Positions 1-8,361 of a stretch of DNA of 64,000 nt are shown piece by piece; position 1 is the first letter of the stretch, and the number at the start of each line of letters is the position of its first letter. The notes beneath the pieces were generated by a model that did no database searches, was not told the DNA's origin, and worked only from the letters and a program-made list of their open reading frames with translations. The translations under genes were made by a program, and so were the position numbers. The DNA comes from Micromonospora sp. C31 (GTDB lineage: Bacteria; Actinomycetota; Actinomycetes; Mycobacteriales; Micromonosporaceae): contig NZ_JAGPXN010000003.1 in NCBI RefSeq assembly GCF_018070575.1, positions 62,001 to 126,000 of the forward strand. The letters run 5' to 3'.

Positions 1-307
<307 letters not shown>

Positions 308-409
308 TCACCACCGCCCACCGCCCGCGTACTGAGGTGCCCAACGACACGTCCGTGACACGTACCCTTGGCACTGGCTTCGATGACGGACCGAAGGGGG
401 AGACGTCCG

Positions 410-739
410 GTGGGACTGTTCCGGCGACGTAAGAAGACGCGGGCGGTCAGCCTCGACCGGGCCGCCGACCGCGCCGACCTGGAACACCTCGAGGGCTTCG
501 TGCGCAGCCGGCGCGGCGTCGAGGCCTACATCGAGCCGCGGACCACGGTCACCGAGACCACGGTCATGCTGATCGCCGACGACGGGGAGTGGACCCGCCG
601 CCGCATCGACGGCCCCGACGGCGCCCGCCGCTTCGCGTACCGGATGGGCATTCCGGTCTACGACGTGCGGCTGATGGGCTACCCGCAGCGGATGCGCGAC
701 TACAACGAGCGCCGCAAGCGCCGCCCCGAGTTGTTCTGA
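410..739 (+). CDS. Conserved hypothetical protein, 109 aa, basic
   Basis: No function recognised. The GTG at 410 is preferred over the ATG at 368 because an AAGGGGGAG ribosome-binding site ends 7 nt before it. The product begins GLFRRRKKTRAVSLDRA and ends RDYNERRKRRPELF, so both ends are strongly basic. The middle alternates acidic and basic residues and looks like a small folded domain (TETTVMLIADDGEWTRRRI). No signal peptide, membrane segment or Cys motif is visible. It stands alone, divergent from lpdA and convergent with pepA, and its 3' end faces the 29-bp palindrome at 760-820. A nucleic-acid-binding role would be a guess. Confidence 0.75.
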   Translation: MGLFRRRKKTRAVSLDRAADRADLEHLEGFVRSRRGVEAYIEPRTTVTETTVMLIADDGEWTRRRIDGPDGARRFAYRMGIPVYDVRLMGYPQRMRDYNERRKRRPELF

Positions 740-759
740 CCCGGACCGCGCCCACCGCC

Positions 760-820
760 ACGTGTAAGGAAGGGCCCCTTGTTAACGCTATGCGTTAACA
801 AGGGGCCCTTCCTTACACGT
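760..820. repeat. 29-bp perfect inverted repeat with 3-nt loop
   Basis: Bases 760-788 and 792-820 are exact reverse complements around the loop TAT at 789-791. Each arm carries the blocks GTAAGGAAGGG, CCCCTTG and GTTAAC. It lies between two convergent genes, and its last base is also the last base of the pepA stop codon. It can act as a bidirectional terminator. The sharp AT/GC patterning also resembles dispersed palindromic elements I recall from Micromonospora genomes. No second copy was noticed in this window. Confidence 0.9.
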
Positions 821-2391
821 CAGCCGTTGGCGGCGACGTCCTCCACGAGCTGGACCAGCGTGCGCACCGGCACGCCCGTGCCGCCCTTGGTCCAGTAGCC
901 GGTCGGCTCGCCCGAGTGGTAGCTGGGGCCGGCGATGTCGATGTGCGCCCAGGGGACGTCGGCGGTGACGAACTCCCGCAGGAAGACCCCGCCCTGGAGC
1001 ATGTGCCCGGCCCGGTCCATGCCGGCGTTGACCTGGGAGATGTCGGCCACGTCGGAGTCCATGCCCTTGCGCACGTCGTCCGGCAGCGGCATCGGCCAGG
1101 CCGGCTCGCCGACCGCGTCGCCGGCGGCGCGGACCCGCTCGCACAGCTCGGGGGTGCCCATCACGCCGGCGATCCGCTTGCCCAGCGCGACGACCTGCCC
1201 GCCGGTGAGGGTGGACGTCTCGAAGAGGTAGTCGCAGCCGTCCTCGCAGGCCAGCGCCATCGCGTCGGCCAGGATCATCCGGCCCTCTGCGTCGGTGTTG
1301 AGCACCTCCACCTTCTTGCCGTTGTACATGCTGATCACGTCACCCGGCCGGTACGAGCGCCCGGACGGCATGTTCTCCGCCATCGGCAGGTACGCCGTCA
1401 CGGCCACCGACGGCTTGAGCGCGGCGATCGCCAGCATGGTCGCGGCCACCGCGGCGGCGCCACCCATGTCGGACTTCATCTCCCACATGCCCTGCGCGGG
1501 CTTGATCGAGATGCCGCCGGTGTCGAAGGTGATGCCCTTGCCGACCAGCGCCACCCGCTTGCCGTTGCCGCCGCCGGCCGGGGCGTAGCTCAGCTTCACC
1601 AGCCGCGGCGGGGCCTCCGAGCCCTGCCCGACGGCGATGATGCCGCCGAAGCCGCCGGCGGCCAGGGCCGCCTCGTCGAGCACCTCGACCGTCAGGCCGG
1701 CCTCCCGGGCGTCGTCCGCCACCGAGTCGGCGAACGACGGCGGGCGCAGCTCGTTCGGGGCGGTGTTGACCCAGTCCCGGCTGCGCCGGACCGCGCCGCC
1801 GACGGCCTGGGCGCGGGCGATCTCGGCCTGGGCACCGGCGTCACCGGCGTCCGGCACCGCGACGAGCACCTCGGCCACCGGCTCACGCCGGGCCGGCTGC
1901 GGCCGGGTCTTGTAGCCGGCGAAGCGGTAGCCGCCGAGCAGCGCCCCCTCCGCCACCGCGCGCAGCGCCGCCGGCGCGTCGGCGTCGTCGGGCAGCGGCA
2001 GCGCGAGGGCGACCCGCGGCGCGCCCGCGAGCGCCCGTACGGCCGCTCCGGCGGCCCGGCGCAGGGCCTCCGGGGCCGGGGCGGCGCCGGTCGGCTCCGG
2101 GCCGAGCCCGACGGCGGCGACCACCGGGGCGGTCACGGTGCCCAGCGTGGCCAGCTTGATCACCTCGCCGGGGCCACCGGTCGCGCCGAGCAGGGCCAGC
2201 GTCTCGGTCAGCTTGCCGTCGAAAGCGGCGGCGATGCTCTCCGCGCCGCTGGCCAGCAGCAGGGTCCCGGCCAGGCCGGTGGTGGTGGCCTGCTCTCCGG
2301 TCTGGCTGTGCACGCCGATCACGATCGCGTCGACGGCGAGTTCGGCGGGGTCGGTGTCGACCAGGCTCAGGGTGGTGCTGGGCGATGTCAC
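820..2391 (-). CDS. pepA: Leucyl aminopeptidase (M17 family)
   Basis: Cytosolic metalloaminopeptidase that removes N-terminal residues from peptides using two metal ions. At 523 aa it has the usual family length. The C-terminal catalytic domain shows VGKGITFDTGGISIKP, the DMGGAAAVAATM segment and the signature NTDAEGRMILADAM, which supply the metal and bicarbonate ligands. The N-terminal 180 residues form the variable macro-like domain. Translation starts at ATG 2391 (TSPSTTLSLVDTDPAEL). The gene is divergent from gcvT across a 162-bp spacer, in which I looked for a glycine riboswitch and saw none. The stop codon abuts the palindrome at 760-820. Confidence 0.96.
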   Translation of the reverse strand: MTSPSTTLSLVDTDPAELAVDAIVIGVHSQTGEQATTTGLAGTLLLASGAESIAAAFDGKLTETLALLGATGGPGEVIKLATLGTVTAPVVAAVGLGPEPTGAAPAPEALRRAAGAAVRALAGAPRVALALPLPDDADAPAALRAVAEGALLGGYRFAGYKTRPQPARREPVAEVLVAVPDAGDAGAQAEIARAQAVGGAVRRSRDWVNTAPNELRPPSFADSVADDAREAGLTVEVLDEAALAAGGFGGIIAVGQGSEAPPRLVKLSYAPAGGGNGKRVALVGKGITFDTGGISIKPAQGMWEMKSDMGGAAAVAATMLAIAALKPSVAVTAYLPMAENMPSGRSYRPGDVISMYNGKKVEVLNTDAEGRMILADAMALACEDGCDYLFETSTLTGGQVVALGKRIAGVMGTPELCERVRAAGDAVGEPAWPMPLPDDVRKGMDSDVADISQVNAGMDRAGHMLQGGVFLREFVTADVPWAHIDIAGPSYHSGEPTGYWTKGGTGVPVRTLVQLVEDVAANG

Positions 2392-2553
2392 TGAAGCTAC
2401 TCCGGGCGGGCCGGGCCGGTCGCGTCGTCGCGTACCGGCGATGGAGGTCTCCGGCGGAACGTACCCGTCGGAGGTCGGGGCTGTCCCGCCGAACTGCTCC
2501 GACGGGTCCCGCCGATGCTAACCAGCCTGCCAACTCCCGGTAAGTTCCCACCC

Positions 2554-3678
2554 ATGACCGACGTGACCTCCGACGCCGCCGCGACCCGGCTGCGCCGTTC
2601 TCCGCTGCACGAGCGGCACACCGCTCGCGGCGCCAAGTTCGCCCCGTTCGGTGGCTGGGAGATGCCGCTGGAGTACGCCGGGGGCGGGGTGCTCAAGGAA
2701 CACGCCTCGGTGCGCAGCGGGGTGGGCGTCTTCGACGTCTCCCACCTGGGCAAGGCGCGGGTGACCGGGCCGGGCGCCGCGGAGTTCGTCAACGCCTGCC
2801 TCAGCAACGACCTGGGCCGGATCGGGCCGGGCCGGGCGCAGTACACCCTCTGCTGCGACGACGCCACCGGCGGCGTGGTGGACGACATCATCGCCTACCT
2901 GCACGCCGACGACCACGTCTTCCTCATCCCGAACGCCGCCAACACCGCCGAGGTGGTGCGCCGGCTGCGCGCCGCCGCCCCGACGTCGGTCACGGTCACC
3001 GACGAACACGAGGCGTACGCTGTCCTCGCCGTGCAGGGCCCGCGCTCCGCCGAGCTGCTCGGCGCGCTGGGCCTGCCGACCGGACACGACTACATGAGCT
3101 TTTCCACCGCGACGCTCGACGGGGTGGAGCTGACGGTGTGCCGCACCGGCTACACCGGGGAGCTGGGCTACGAGCTGGTGGTGCCGGCAGCCGACGCGAT
3201 CGCGGTCTGGGACGCGCTCTTCGCGGCCGACCCCGAGCTGCGCGCCTGCGGGCTGGCCGCCCGGGACACCCTGCGCACCGAGATGGGGTACCCGCTGCAC
3301 GGCCAGGACCTGTCGCCGGAGATCACCCCGGTGCAGGCCCGCTCCGGCTGGGCGGTCGGCTGGGACAAGCCGGCCTTCTGGGGCCGCGACGCGCTGCTCG
3401 CGGAGAAGGCCGCCGGGCCGGGGCGTACGCTGCGCGGCCTGGAGGCGGTCGACCGGGCCATCCCGCGCCCCGGCATGACGGTGCACGTCGGCGACGCGCT
3501 GGTCGGCACGATCACCAGCGGCACGTTCTCGCCCACCCGGAAGCAGGGCGTCGCCCTGGCGCTGCTGGACACCGCCGCGAAGCTCGCCGACGGCGACCTG
3601 GTCGAGGTCGACATCCGTGGTCGCCGCGCCCGGATGCGCCTCACCCGCCCCCCGTTCGTGACCCCCTCGGTCAGGTGA
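2554..3678 (+). CDS. gcvT: Glycine cleavage system T protein (aminomethyltransferase)
   Basis: Transfers the methylene group from the aminomethyl-lipoyl arm of GcvH to tetrahydrofolate and releases ammonia. The 374-aa product shows typical T-protein segments: [13 protein letters not shown] near residue 30, [17 protein letters not shown] near 65, [14 protein letters not shown] near 200, [17 protein letters not shown] near 245 and the C-terminal barrel with [11 protein letters not shown] 2554 is chosen over the longer frame opening at 2515 because the product then begins [20 protein letters not shown] and aligns with family N-termini. gcvH and gcvP are not nearby. Its stop lies 9 bp from the convergent gene ending at 3688, with no terminator between them. 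Confidence 0.95.
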   Translation: MTDVTSDAAATRLRRSPLHERHTARGAKFAPFGGWEMPLEYAGGGVLKEHASVRSGVGVFDVSHLGKARVTGPGAAEFVNACLSNDLGRIGPGRAQYTLCCDDATGGVVDDIIAYLHADDHVFLIPNAANTAEVVRRLRAAAPTSVTVTDEHEAYAVLAVQGPRSAELLGALGLPTGHDYMSFSTATLDGVELTVCRTGYTGELGYELVVPAADAIAVWDALFAADPELRACGLAARDTLRTEMGYPLHGQDLSPEITPVQARSGWAVGWDKPAFWGRDALLAEKAAGPGRTLRGLEAVDRAIPRPGMTVHVGDALVGTITSGTFSPTRKQGVALALLDTAAKLADGDLVEVDIRGRRARMRLTRPPFVTPSVR

Positions 3679-3687
3679 CGCGCGCGG

Positions 3688-4983
3688 TCAGACCGGTGGG
3701 TGTGGGCGTTCGCCGGCGTCGAGGACGGCCTGCGTCCAGCCACCCTCGATGACGCCGGTGCCGTCGAGCACGGCCCAGTCGACGACGTCGGCGGCCGCCA
3801 CGACGACCGGTGAGCCGATGCGCACGGTCGGGTCGGTGTTGGCGTCGCTGGCGCTGGCGGCCACGATCCGTTCCGGCGTGTCCCAGGACGTCACCCCGGC
3901 CCAGACCAGCTCCGGGCCGTCGTCGCCGGGCAGGCCGTACTTCACCACGAGCTGCGTCTCCGGCGGGAGCTCACCGGCGAGGAACCGGGCCCGGATGTCG
4001 CCCAGCCCGGCCCGGGCGGTGGCGACCGCCTTGCTCATCGCGTCGCCGGCCCGGGCGTAGCGCACGTCCGGCTGGATGCCGGCGAAGAGGGTGGCGCAGG
4101 CGGCGGCGTAGTAGCGGCCGTCCGGCCCCGGATGGCCGGCGGGCGGGCGCAGGCTGAGGAACGAGTCGGCGTCGGGGTCGGTGGCCGGGTCCAGCTCCAG
4201 CCGCAGCAGCACCGGCGCCGTCGCGCCGTGCTGCTCGGGATTGCCGTACGCCACCGCGATGTCGTGCCCGGTCACCGTGGCCAGCACCGGCAGCTGCACG
4301 AACGCCGGCACCTCCTCCCCGGAGAGCCCGTCGGTCCAGTCCCGCAGCAGCCGCCGGGCGGCGCCGGTCATCACCGCGCCCCAGGCCCGGGTCAGGTGGT
4401 CCGGCACGCCCTGGGTCTGCAACTCCAGCAGCCCGAAGCGGCGCAGCCCCTTCGTGGTGAACCAGAGCCCCTCGGCGTCGGAGGAGTAGGGCACCAGCAC
4501 CCAGTCGACCAGCCGGATCCGCCCCTGGGCGTCCGGCAGCGAGCGCAGCGCCGTCGCCGGGTCGAGGAACTGCAGGCCGAAGACGTCCACCACGTCGCCG
4601 TCGACGGACTCGGCGACGGCGGCGGCCACCGCCCGGGCCGCCCACTCGTGGGCCGGCGGCCAGCCGGGCCGGTATTCGGCCTGCACCACGACCAGGTGAC
4701 TCGCGGCGGCCAGCCGGGCCAGCTGCTCCTCGGTGGCGCCGAACGCGGTGAGCAGGTCCGGCGGCAGCTCGGGGAACTCGGCGATCGGCCGGGTGTCCAC
4801 GCTCATCAGCGGGCTGTCGAGCATCTGCCGCGCCAGCCCGTGCACCGGCTCGGCCAGCCGGCCGCTCAGCCGCGCCACGGCGGTCTTCGCGCTCACCTTC
4901 GGCAGACCCGTCATCGGCACCAGGTAGGTCGCGCTCAGCGACTCCGGAACCGGTACGGGCAGGAAGTCGTCCGTGATGAGCAT
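3688..4983 (-). CDS. Uncharacterised protein with C-terminal DUF2314-like domain
   Basis: Function unknown. The 431-aa protein has no signal peptide or membrane segment. The last 85 residues (ETQLVVKYGLPGDDG, WAGVTSWDTPERIV, then VRIGSPVVVAAADVVDWAV) resemble DUF2314, a small beta-rich domain usually found alone or after unrelated regions. The first 300 residues look globular, with a TGHDIAVAYGNPE stretch, and were not recognised. ATG 4983 follows a GGGGGACGAC ribosome-binding site. A TAGCGT -10 box at 5024-5029 lies within a 9-bp inverted repeat (5000-5008 and 5031-5039). The gene stands alone, convergent with gcvT and transcribed in the same direction as cobS upstream. Confidence 0.8.
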   Translation of the reverse strand: MLITDDFLPVPVPESLSATYLVPMTGLPKVSAKTAVARLSGRLAEPVHGLARQMLDSPLMSVDTRPIAEFPELPPDLLTAFGATEEQLARLAAASHLVVVQAEYRPGWPPAHEWAARAVAAAVAESVDGDVVDVFGLQFLDPATALRSLPDAQGRIRLVDWVLVPYSSDAEGLWFTTKGLRRFGLLELQTQGVPDHLTRAWGAVMTGAARRLLRDWTDGLSGEEVPAFVQLPVLATVTGHDIAVAYGNPEQHGATAPVLLRLELDPATDPDADSFLSLRPPAGHPGPDGRYYAAACATLFAGIQPDVRYARAGDAMSKAVATARAGLGDIRARFLAGELPPETQLVVKYGLPGDDGPELVWAGVTSWDTPERIVAASASDANTDPTVRIGSPVVVAAADVVDWAVLDGTGVIEGGWTQAVLDAGERPHPPV

Positions 4984-5049
4984 GTCGTCCCCCGGTTGGC
5001 CGCGCCGGTGCTGTCGTGGGAGAACGCTACCCGGCGCGGTGAGCCCCGT

Positions 5050-5823
5050 TCAGCCGGACAGCACCACTCCCAGGTAGGCCAGCGTGGTGACCACCTCCAC
5101 GGTCGCACCGAGCACGTCGCCGGTGACGCCACCGAGCCGGCGTACCACGTGCCGCAGCAGCCCCACCGCGACGGCGAGGGCGACGGCGACGGCGAGCGGC
5201 CCCTGCCAGGGGCGGCCCGGCACGGCGGCGAGCGCCGGCAGCGCGACGGCGACCGCCCCGGCGGCCAACGCGACCGGGCCGACGGTGCCGGCCACCAGCG
5301 CGCCGAGTCCCTCCGGGCGGGCGGCCGGAATCCCGCGCCGGCAGGCCGCCGCCACCCCGAGCCGGCCGGCGGCGCCCGCCGCGACGACCGCCGCGAGCAC
5401 CGCCGGCCACGAACGCCCCGCCAGTTCCGCGAGGGCCGCCGTCTGCACCAGGAGTACGACCACCAGCGCGACCACCCCGAACGGGCCCACGTCCGGCTTC
5501 TTCATGATCTCCAGCGCGGCCGCTCCGCGCCGGTACGACCCCAGCGCGTCCACGGTGTCGGCCAGCCCGTCCAGGTGCAGCCCCCGGGTGAGCAGCGCCC
5601 CGGCGCCGACGGTCACCGCCGCCGCGACCAGCGGGGGCGCGAACTCGCCGAGCAGCAGCAGGATCCCGGCGAGGACGACGCCGAGCAGCGCGCCGACCGC
5701 CGGGGCGAGCGCCATCGCCGTCCCCGCCACCGCCCGGTCGATGCGACCGGCGCGTACCGGCAGGGTGGTGAAGGTGGTCAGCGCCAGCCGCGTTCCGTCG
5801 GCGAGCCGCGACTCAGCCGGCAC
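5050..5823 (-). CDS. cobS: Adenosylcobinamide-GDP ribazoletransferase (cobalamin synthase)
   Basis: Membrane enzyme for the last joining step of cobalamin assembly: adenosylcobinamide-GDP plus alpha-ribazole gives adenosylcobalamin. The 257-aa sequence has the family hallmark LTRGLHLDGLADTVDALG with its Asp residues, then EIMKKPDVGPFGVVAL, and about six hydrophobic helices. GTG 5823 overlaps the end of the upstream cobU-cobT fusion by 11 bp, so the two are co-transcribed and probably translationally coupled. Together they cover the nucleotide-loop steps after cobinamide. No corrin-ring genes are in the window. Confidence 0.94.
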   Translation of the reverse strand: MPAESRLADGTRLALTTFTTLPVRAGRIDRAVAGTAMALAPAVGALLGVVLAGILLLLGEFAPPLVAAAVTVGAGALLTRGLHLDGLADTVDALGSYRRGAAALEIMKKPDVGPFGVVALVVVLLVQTAALAELAGRSWPAVLAAVVAAGAAGRLGVAAACRRGIPAARPEGLGALVAGTVGPVALAAGAVAVALPALAAVPGRPWQGPLAVAVALAVAVGLLRHVVRRLGGVTGDVLGATVEVVTTLAYLGVVLSG

Positions 5824-7666
5824 GCCGGCCGAACGGGTCCACCGGTCGCGTCTGCGGCCCGGTGCTGGTCGGCCCGGGGCCGGCCGGCTCCGGCTCGCGG
5901 AAGTCGGGCTCGCCGGCCTCCGGCCCGCCGTCCTCCCCGCCGCCGAGCGACGGGTGGGCCGGCAGCGCGGCGGCCAGCGCCAGCACCGAGCGCAGCAGCG
6001 GCAGCGCGGCCAGCGCGTTCGCGCCCTCGCCCAGGTCGAGCCGCAGGTCGAGCAGGGGCGTCAGGCCGAGCACGTCGGCGCCGAGGCGCACGGCCGGATG
6101 CCCGCCGTGGTCGGCCAGCAGGCACCAGTGCCGCGCCTGCCCGGCCAGGTCGCGGGTGACCATGGCGGCGGCCACCCCGACCGGCCCGTCGAGCATGACC
6201 GGCAGCCGGCGGGCGGTGGCGCCGAGCAGGACGCCGGTGGCCACCGCGACGTCCCCGCCGCCCAGCTCGGCCAGCACGTCCTTGGCGCTGCGCGGCGAGT
6301 GCCGGGTCCGGTGCAGGGCGTCACGCACCGCCGCGCACCGCGTCATCCAGGCCGCGTCGTCGATCTCGCCCGAGTCGGTGACCACCCGTGGGAGCACCGC
6401 GGGCGCCTCGGCGCCCGCCGTCGCCACCAGCACCGCCGCCGCGGCGGCCTCGGTGCCGGCGCCGCACGCCCCGAGCACCAGCAGCCGTACGCCCGCGTCG
6501 GCGGCCTCCTCGGCGAGCCGCCAGCCGTACCGCAGGGCGACCTCGACCTGCTCACCGGTCAACGTCGGCTCGGCCTCCATCGGCGCGGACGCCGGGGCCT
6601 CGACCACCTGGAGTTCGGCGCCGCTCTCGGCGGCCAGCCGGGCCAGCGCCCCCCGGCCGGCGCGGGCCTGCCGGGCGCGGCGCGCCGACTCGCCCTTGAC
6701 GGTGCCGGCGGCGGCGCCGCCGAGATGGTCGCCGTGCAGCAGCAGCACCCGCACCGAGCCCCACGGGGCCGGCGTGGCGGTGCCCTGGGTGGCGGCGGCG
6801 AAGCCGACGGCCCGCTCCAGCACGCCCAGCCCGGACCCCGGCACGTCCAGGGTGGCGAGCCGCTCGATCGCCTGCGGGCCGGTGTACTCGTCGGGCATGG
6901 GCAGTTCCATGCCGGGCTGGATGACCAGGCCCGTGGCGACCATCGGCAGCGCCATGGTCGGGGCGGCCCAGGCGGTGCCGCTCGGCTCGCCACCGCCCGC
7001 GCCCGGGGCGGCCGGCGGCGTGCCGGGGATGAACACGTCCGGCGAGGGTGTCGGGGCGGCCACCGGCTGGCCCGTGCCGACGGGGCCGGCCTGCGCCGGC
7101 ACGGTGGCCGGGTGCGGGGCGCCCGGCTTCAGCCAGGCGGCCTGGCCGGCGACCACGAGGACGACCGCGTCGCAGGCGTCGGCGACCGCCCGGTTGGCCG
7201 CGCCCAGCGCGTCGGTGAAGGCCCGCCCGAGCGGGGTGGTGGGCACCAGGGAGAGCCCGACCTCGGGGCTGACCACGATCAGCCGGGCCGCGCAGGAGCG
7301 GACCGCCGCCGCCAGCTCGGCGATGGTGGCGGTGTCGTCCGCCGGCTGGTGGGCCGGGTCCAGCAGCACGGTCGCCCAGCCGCCGAGGTCGTCGACGAGC
7401 AGCGTCTCGTTCGGCCCGGCGGAGGCGATCACGTCCGCGAGACGGCGCGGGTCGCCGGCGGTCTCCTCGGTGGTCCAGGTCTCCGGGCGGCGCTCGCGGT
7501 GCGCCGCCAGCCGGGCCGCCCACTCCGCGTCGTCGGCGGGCGCGTCGGCGGCGGTGGCCACGTAGCGGACCGTCGGCGCGTCGGCGACCAGGGACTCGGC
7601 GAACTCGGACTTTCCGGACCGGATACCGCCGAGCACCAGGACCGTGTTCCACCCGTCAACGGACAT
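5813..7666 (-). CDS. CobU-CobT fusion: cobinamide kinase/guanylyltransferase and DMB phosphoribosyltransferase
   Basis: One 617-aa protein appears to combine two nucleotide-loop steps. Residues 1-175 are CobU: P-loop VLVLGGIRSGKSEFAESL, then LIVVSPEVGLSLVPTTPLGR, the segment typical of the kinase/guanylyltransferase. A Pro/Gly/Ala-rich linker covers about 175-270. Residues 270-590 resemble CobT: VLLLHGDHLGGAAAG, VLGACGAGTEAAAAA, PVMLDGPVGVAAAMV and the conserved-Glu motif GEGANALAALPLL. The CobT part is shorter at its N-terminus than stand-alone enzymes, so some base-binding residues may be missing or replaced. ATG 7666 lies 6 nt after a TAAAGT box, which suggests a leaderless message. No cobalamin riboswitch was seen upstream. 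Confidence 0.88.
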   Translation of the reverse strand: MSVDGWNTVLVLGGIRSGKSEFAESLVADAPTVRYVATAADAPADDAEWAARLAAHRERRPETWTTEETAGDPRRLADVIASAGPNETLLVDDLGGWATVLLDPAHQPADDTATIAELAAAVRSCAARLIVVSPEVGLSLVPTTPLGRAFTDALGAANRAVADACDAVVLVVAGQAAWLKPGAPHPATVPAQAGPVGTGQPVAAPTPSPDVFIPGTPPAAPGAGGGEPSGTAWAAPTMALPMVATGLVIQPGMELPMPDEYTGPQAIERLATLDVPGSGLGVLERAVGFAAATQGTATPAPWGSVRVLLLHGDHLGGAAAGTVKGESARRARQARAGRGALARLAAESGAELQVVEAPASAPMEAEPTLTGEQVEVALRYGWRLAEEAADAGVRLLVLGACGAGTEAAAAAVLVATAGAEAPAVLPRVVTDSGEIDDAAWMTRCAAVRDALHRTRHSPRSAKDVLAELGGGDVAVATGVLLGATARRLPVMLDGPVGVAAAMVTRDLAGQARHWCLLADHGGHPAVRLGADVLGLTPLLDLRLDLGEGANALAALPLLRSVLALAAALPAHPSLGGGEDGGPEAGEPDFREPEPAGPGPTSTGPQTRPVDPFGRRAG

Positions 7667-7672
7667 GCCCGT

Positions 7673-7678
7673 ACTTTA
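7673..7678 (-). promoter_or_regulatory. Probable -10 box of leaderless cobU-cobT transcript
   Basis: TAAAGT on the minus strand ends 6 nt before ATG 7666, and no ribosome-binding site lies between them. No convincing -35 hexamer is visible. Confidence 0.45.
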
Positions 7679-7759
7679 GAGCCAGCGTCGGGACGCGGCC
7701 CCCCGGAGGTACGGGGTGTGCCGCGACGCCGTACCGGCCGGGTGGGACGGCGTGGGCCC

Positions 7760-7960
7760 CTACCGGGGTGGCTGATAGCGGAAGTCGTTGGGGTTGACCG
7801 CCGCGGGCTTCGGATCCTCCTGCCAGGCGCCCTCGCCGGGCCGGGCGACGAGCGCGTCCAACAGGTCCTCCCGATCCATGTGCGCCGCCCCCACGATGCC
7901 GCCGCGTACCGCCATGGTCCGCAGCGCCTCGGTGTCCTTGTCGTGCAGCGGTTCGTCCAT
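7760..7960 (-). CDS. Small protein with Rho N-terminal-like (SAP-type) motif
   Basis: A 66-aa acidic protein. ATG 7960 is chosen because GGAGG sits 8 nt upstream; the frame can be read from further upstream but without a signal. Residues 8-36 (DTEALRTMAVRGGIVGA followed by HMDREDLLDALV) resemble the helix-extended-loop-helix of the Rho_N or SAP type: a Leu-rich helix, a short GI turn and a second Leu-rich helix. Such modules bind nucleic acid or act as small docking domains. The tail (EGAWQEDPKPAAVNPNDFRYQPP) is probably disordered. A sigma-B-type promoter sits upstream (8019-8042), so a stress role is inferred. Confidence 0.72.
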   Translation of the reverse strand: MDEPLHDKDTEALRTMAVRGGIVGAAHMDREDLLDALVARPGEGAWQEDPKPAAVNPNDFRYQPPR

Positions 7961-8018
7961 CGTCGCCTCCTCCGGGCCGCCGGCGGTCCACGACCGCCCG
8001 TCGCGGGTCAGGTGGCCC

Positions 8019-8042
8019 ATACCCGGACAGAAGCCGGAAAAC
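8019..8042 (-). promoter_or_regulatory. Sigma-B-type promoter for the 66-aa Rho_N-like gene
   Basis: On the minus strand GTTT (8042-8039) is followed after 14 nt by GGGTAT (8024-8019). This matches the GTTT-N14-16-GGGTAT pattern of actinobacterial sigma-B/sigma-F promoters. The predicted transcript starts about 50 nt before ATG 7960. Confidence 0.55.
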
Positions 8043-8107
8043 CCTGCGCCACCGGGGCGGCTGCCCGCCCGCCGGACGGATGTCGGGCCGCCCCGTGCAC
8101 GGCCGAC

Positions 8108-8113
8108 TACGCT
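8108..8113 (+). promoter_or_regulatory. Possible -10 box for the 8161-9158 gene pair
   Basis: TACGCT about 48 nt before ATG 8161, with the GAGGGGAGA ribosome-binding site downstream of the predicted start. No clear -35 box is visible. Confidence 0.35.
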
Positions 8114-8160
8114 GGCGGGGGTTCGTCCCACGGGACATCAGCGGCGAGGGGAGACGCGGC

Positions 8161-8361
8161 ATGGCGTGGAGCTGGCGGTACGAGGGCGCGAACGGCGACG
8201 CGGTCGAAGGGCCGGCGGAGTCGTTCAGCAGCCAGGCGGACGCCGAATCCTGGATCGGTCAGGCCTGGCGGGAACTCGCGGCGTCCGGCGTCACCTCGGT
8301 CGCGCTCGTCGAGGACGACCGGGTGGACTACCGCATGAGCCTGCTGCCACCGGCGCAGTGA
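8161..8361 (+). CDS. Small hypothetical protein, 66 aa
   Basis: Not recognised. It starts at ATG 8161 after a GAGGGGAGA ribosome-binding site. The sequence MAWSWRYEGANGDAVE, then FSSQADAESWIGQAWREL and VTSVALVEDDRVDYRMSL, suggests one small alpha/beta domain with several Trp residues. There is no signal peptide or Cys motif. Its TGA shares a base with the ATG of the M50 protease (TGATG at 8359-8363), so the two are translated as a coupled pair. A functional link with the protease is possible but unproven. Confidence 0.75.
   Translation: MAWSWRYEGANGDAVEGPAESFSSQADAESWIGQAWRELAASGVTSVALVEDDRVDYRMSLLPPAQ

Noticed and set aside
2392..2553. Glycine riboswitch upstream of gcvT
   Set aside because: Neither the paired-aptamer core nor conserved purine-rich blocks could be found in the 162-bp spacer.
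7667..7759. Cobalamin riboswitch before the cobU-cobT gene
   Set aside because: The spacer is only 93 bp, has no B12-box-like sequence, and the start looks leaderless.
4132..8338. Very long open frames opposite cobS, cobU-cobT and the DUF2314-like gene (up to 1,084 codons)
   Set aside because: Composition is Arg/Pro/Gly/Ala-rich with no motif; they are antisense shadows of recognisable genes, expected in very GC-rich DNA.
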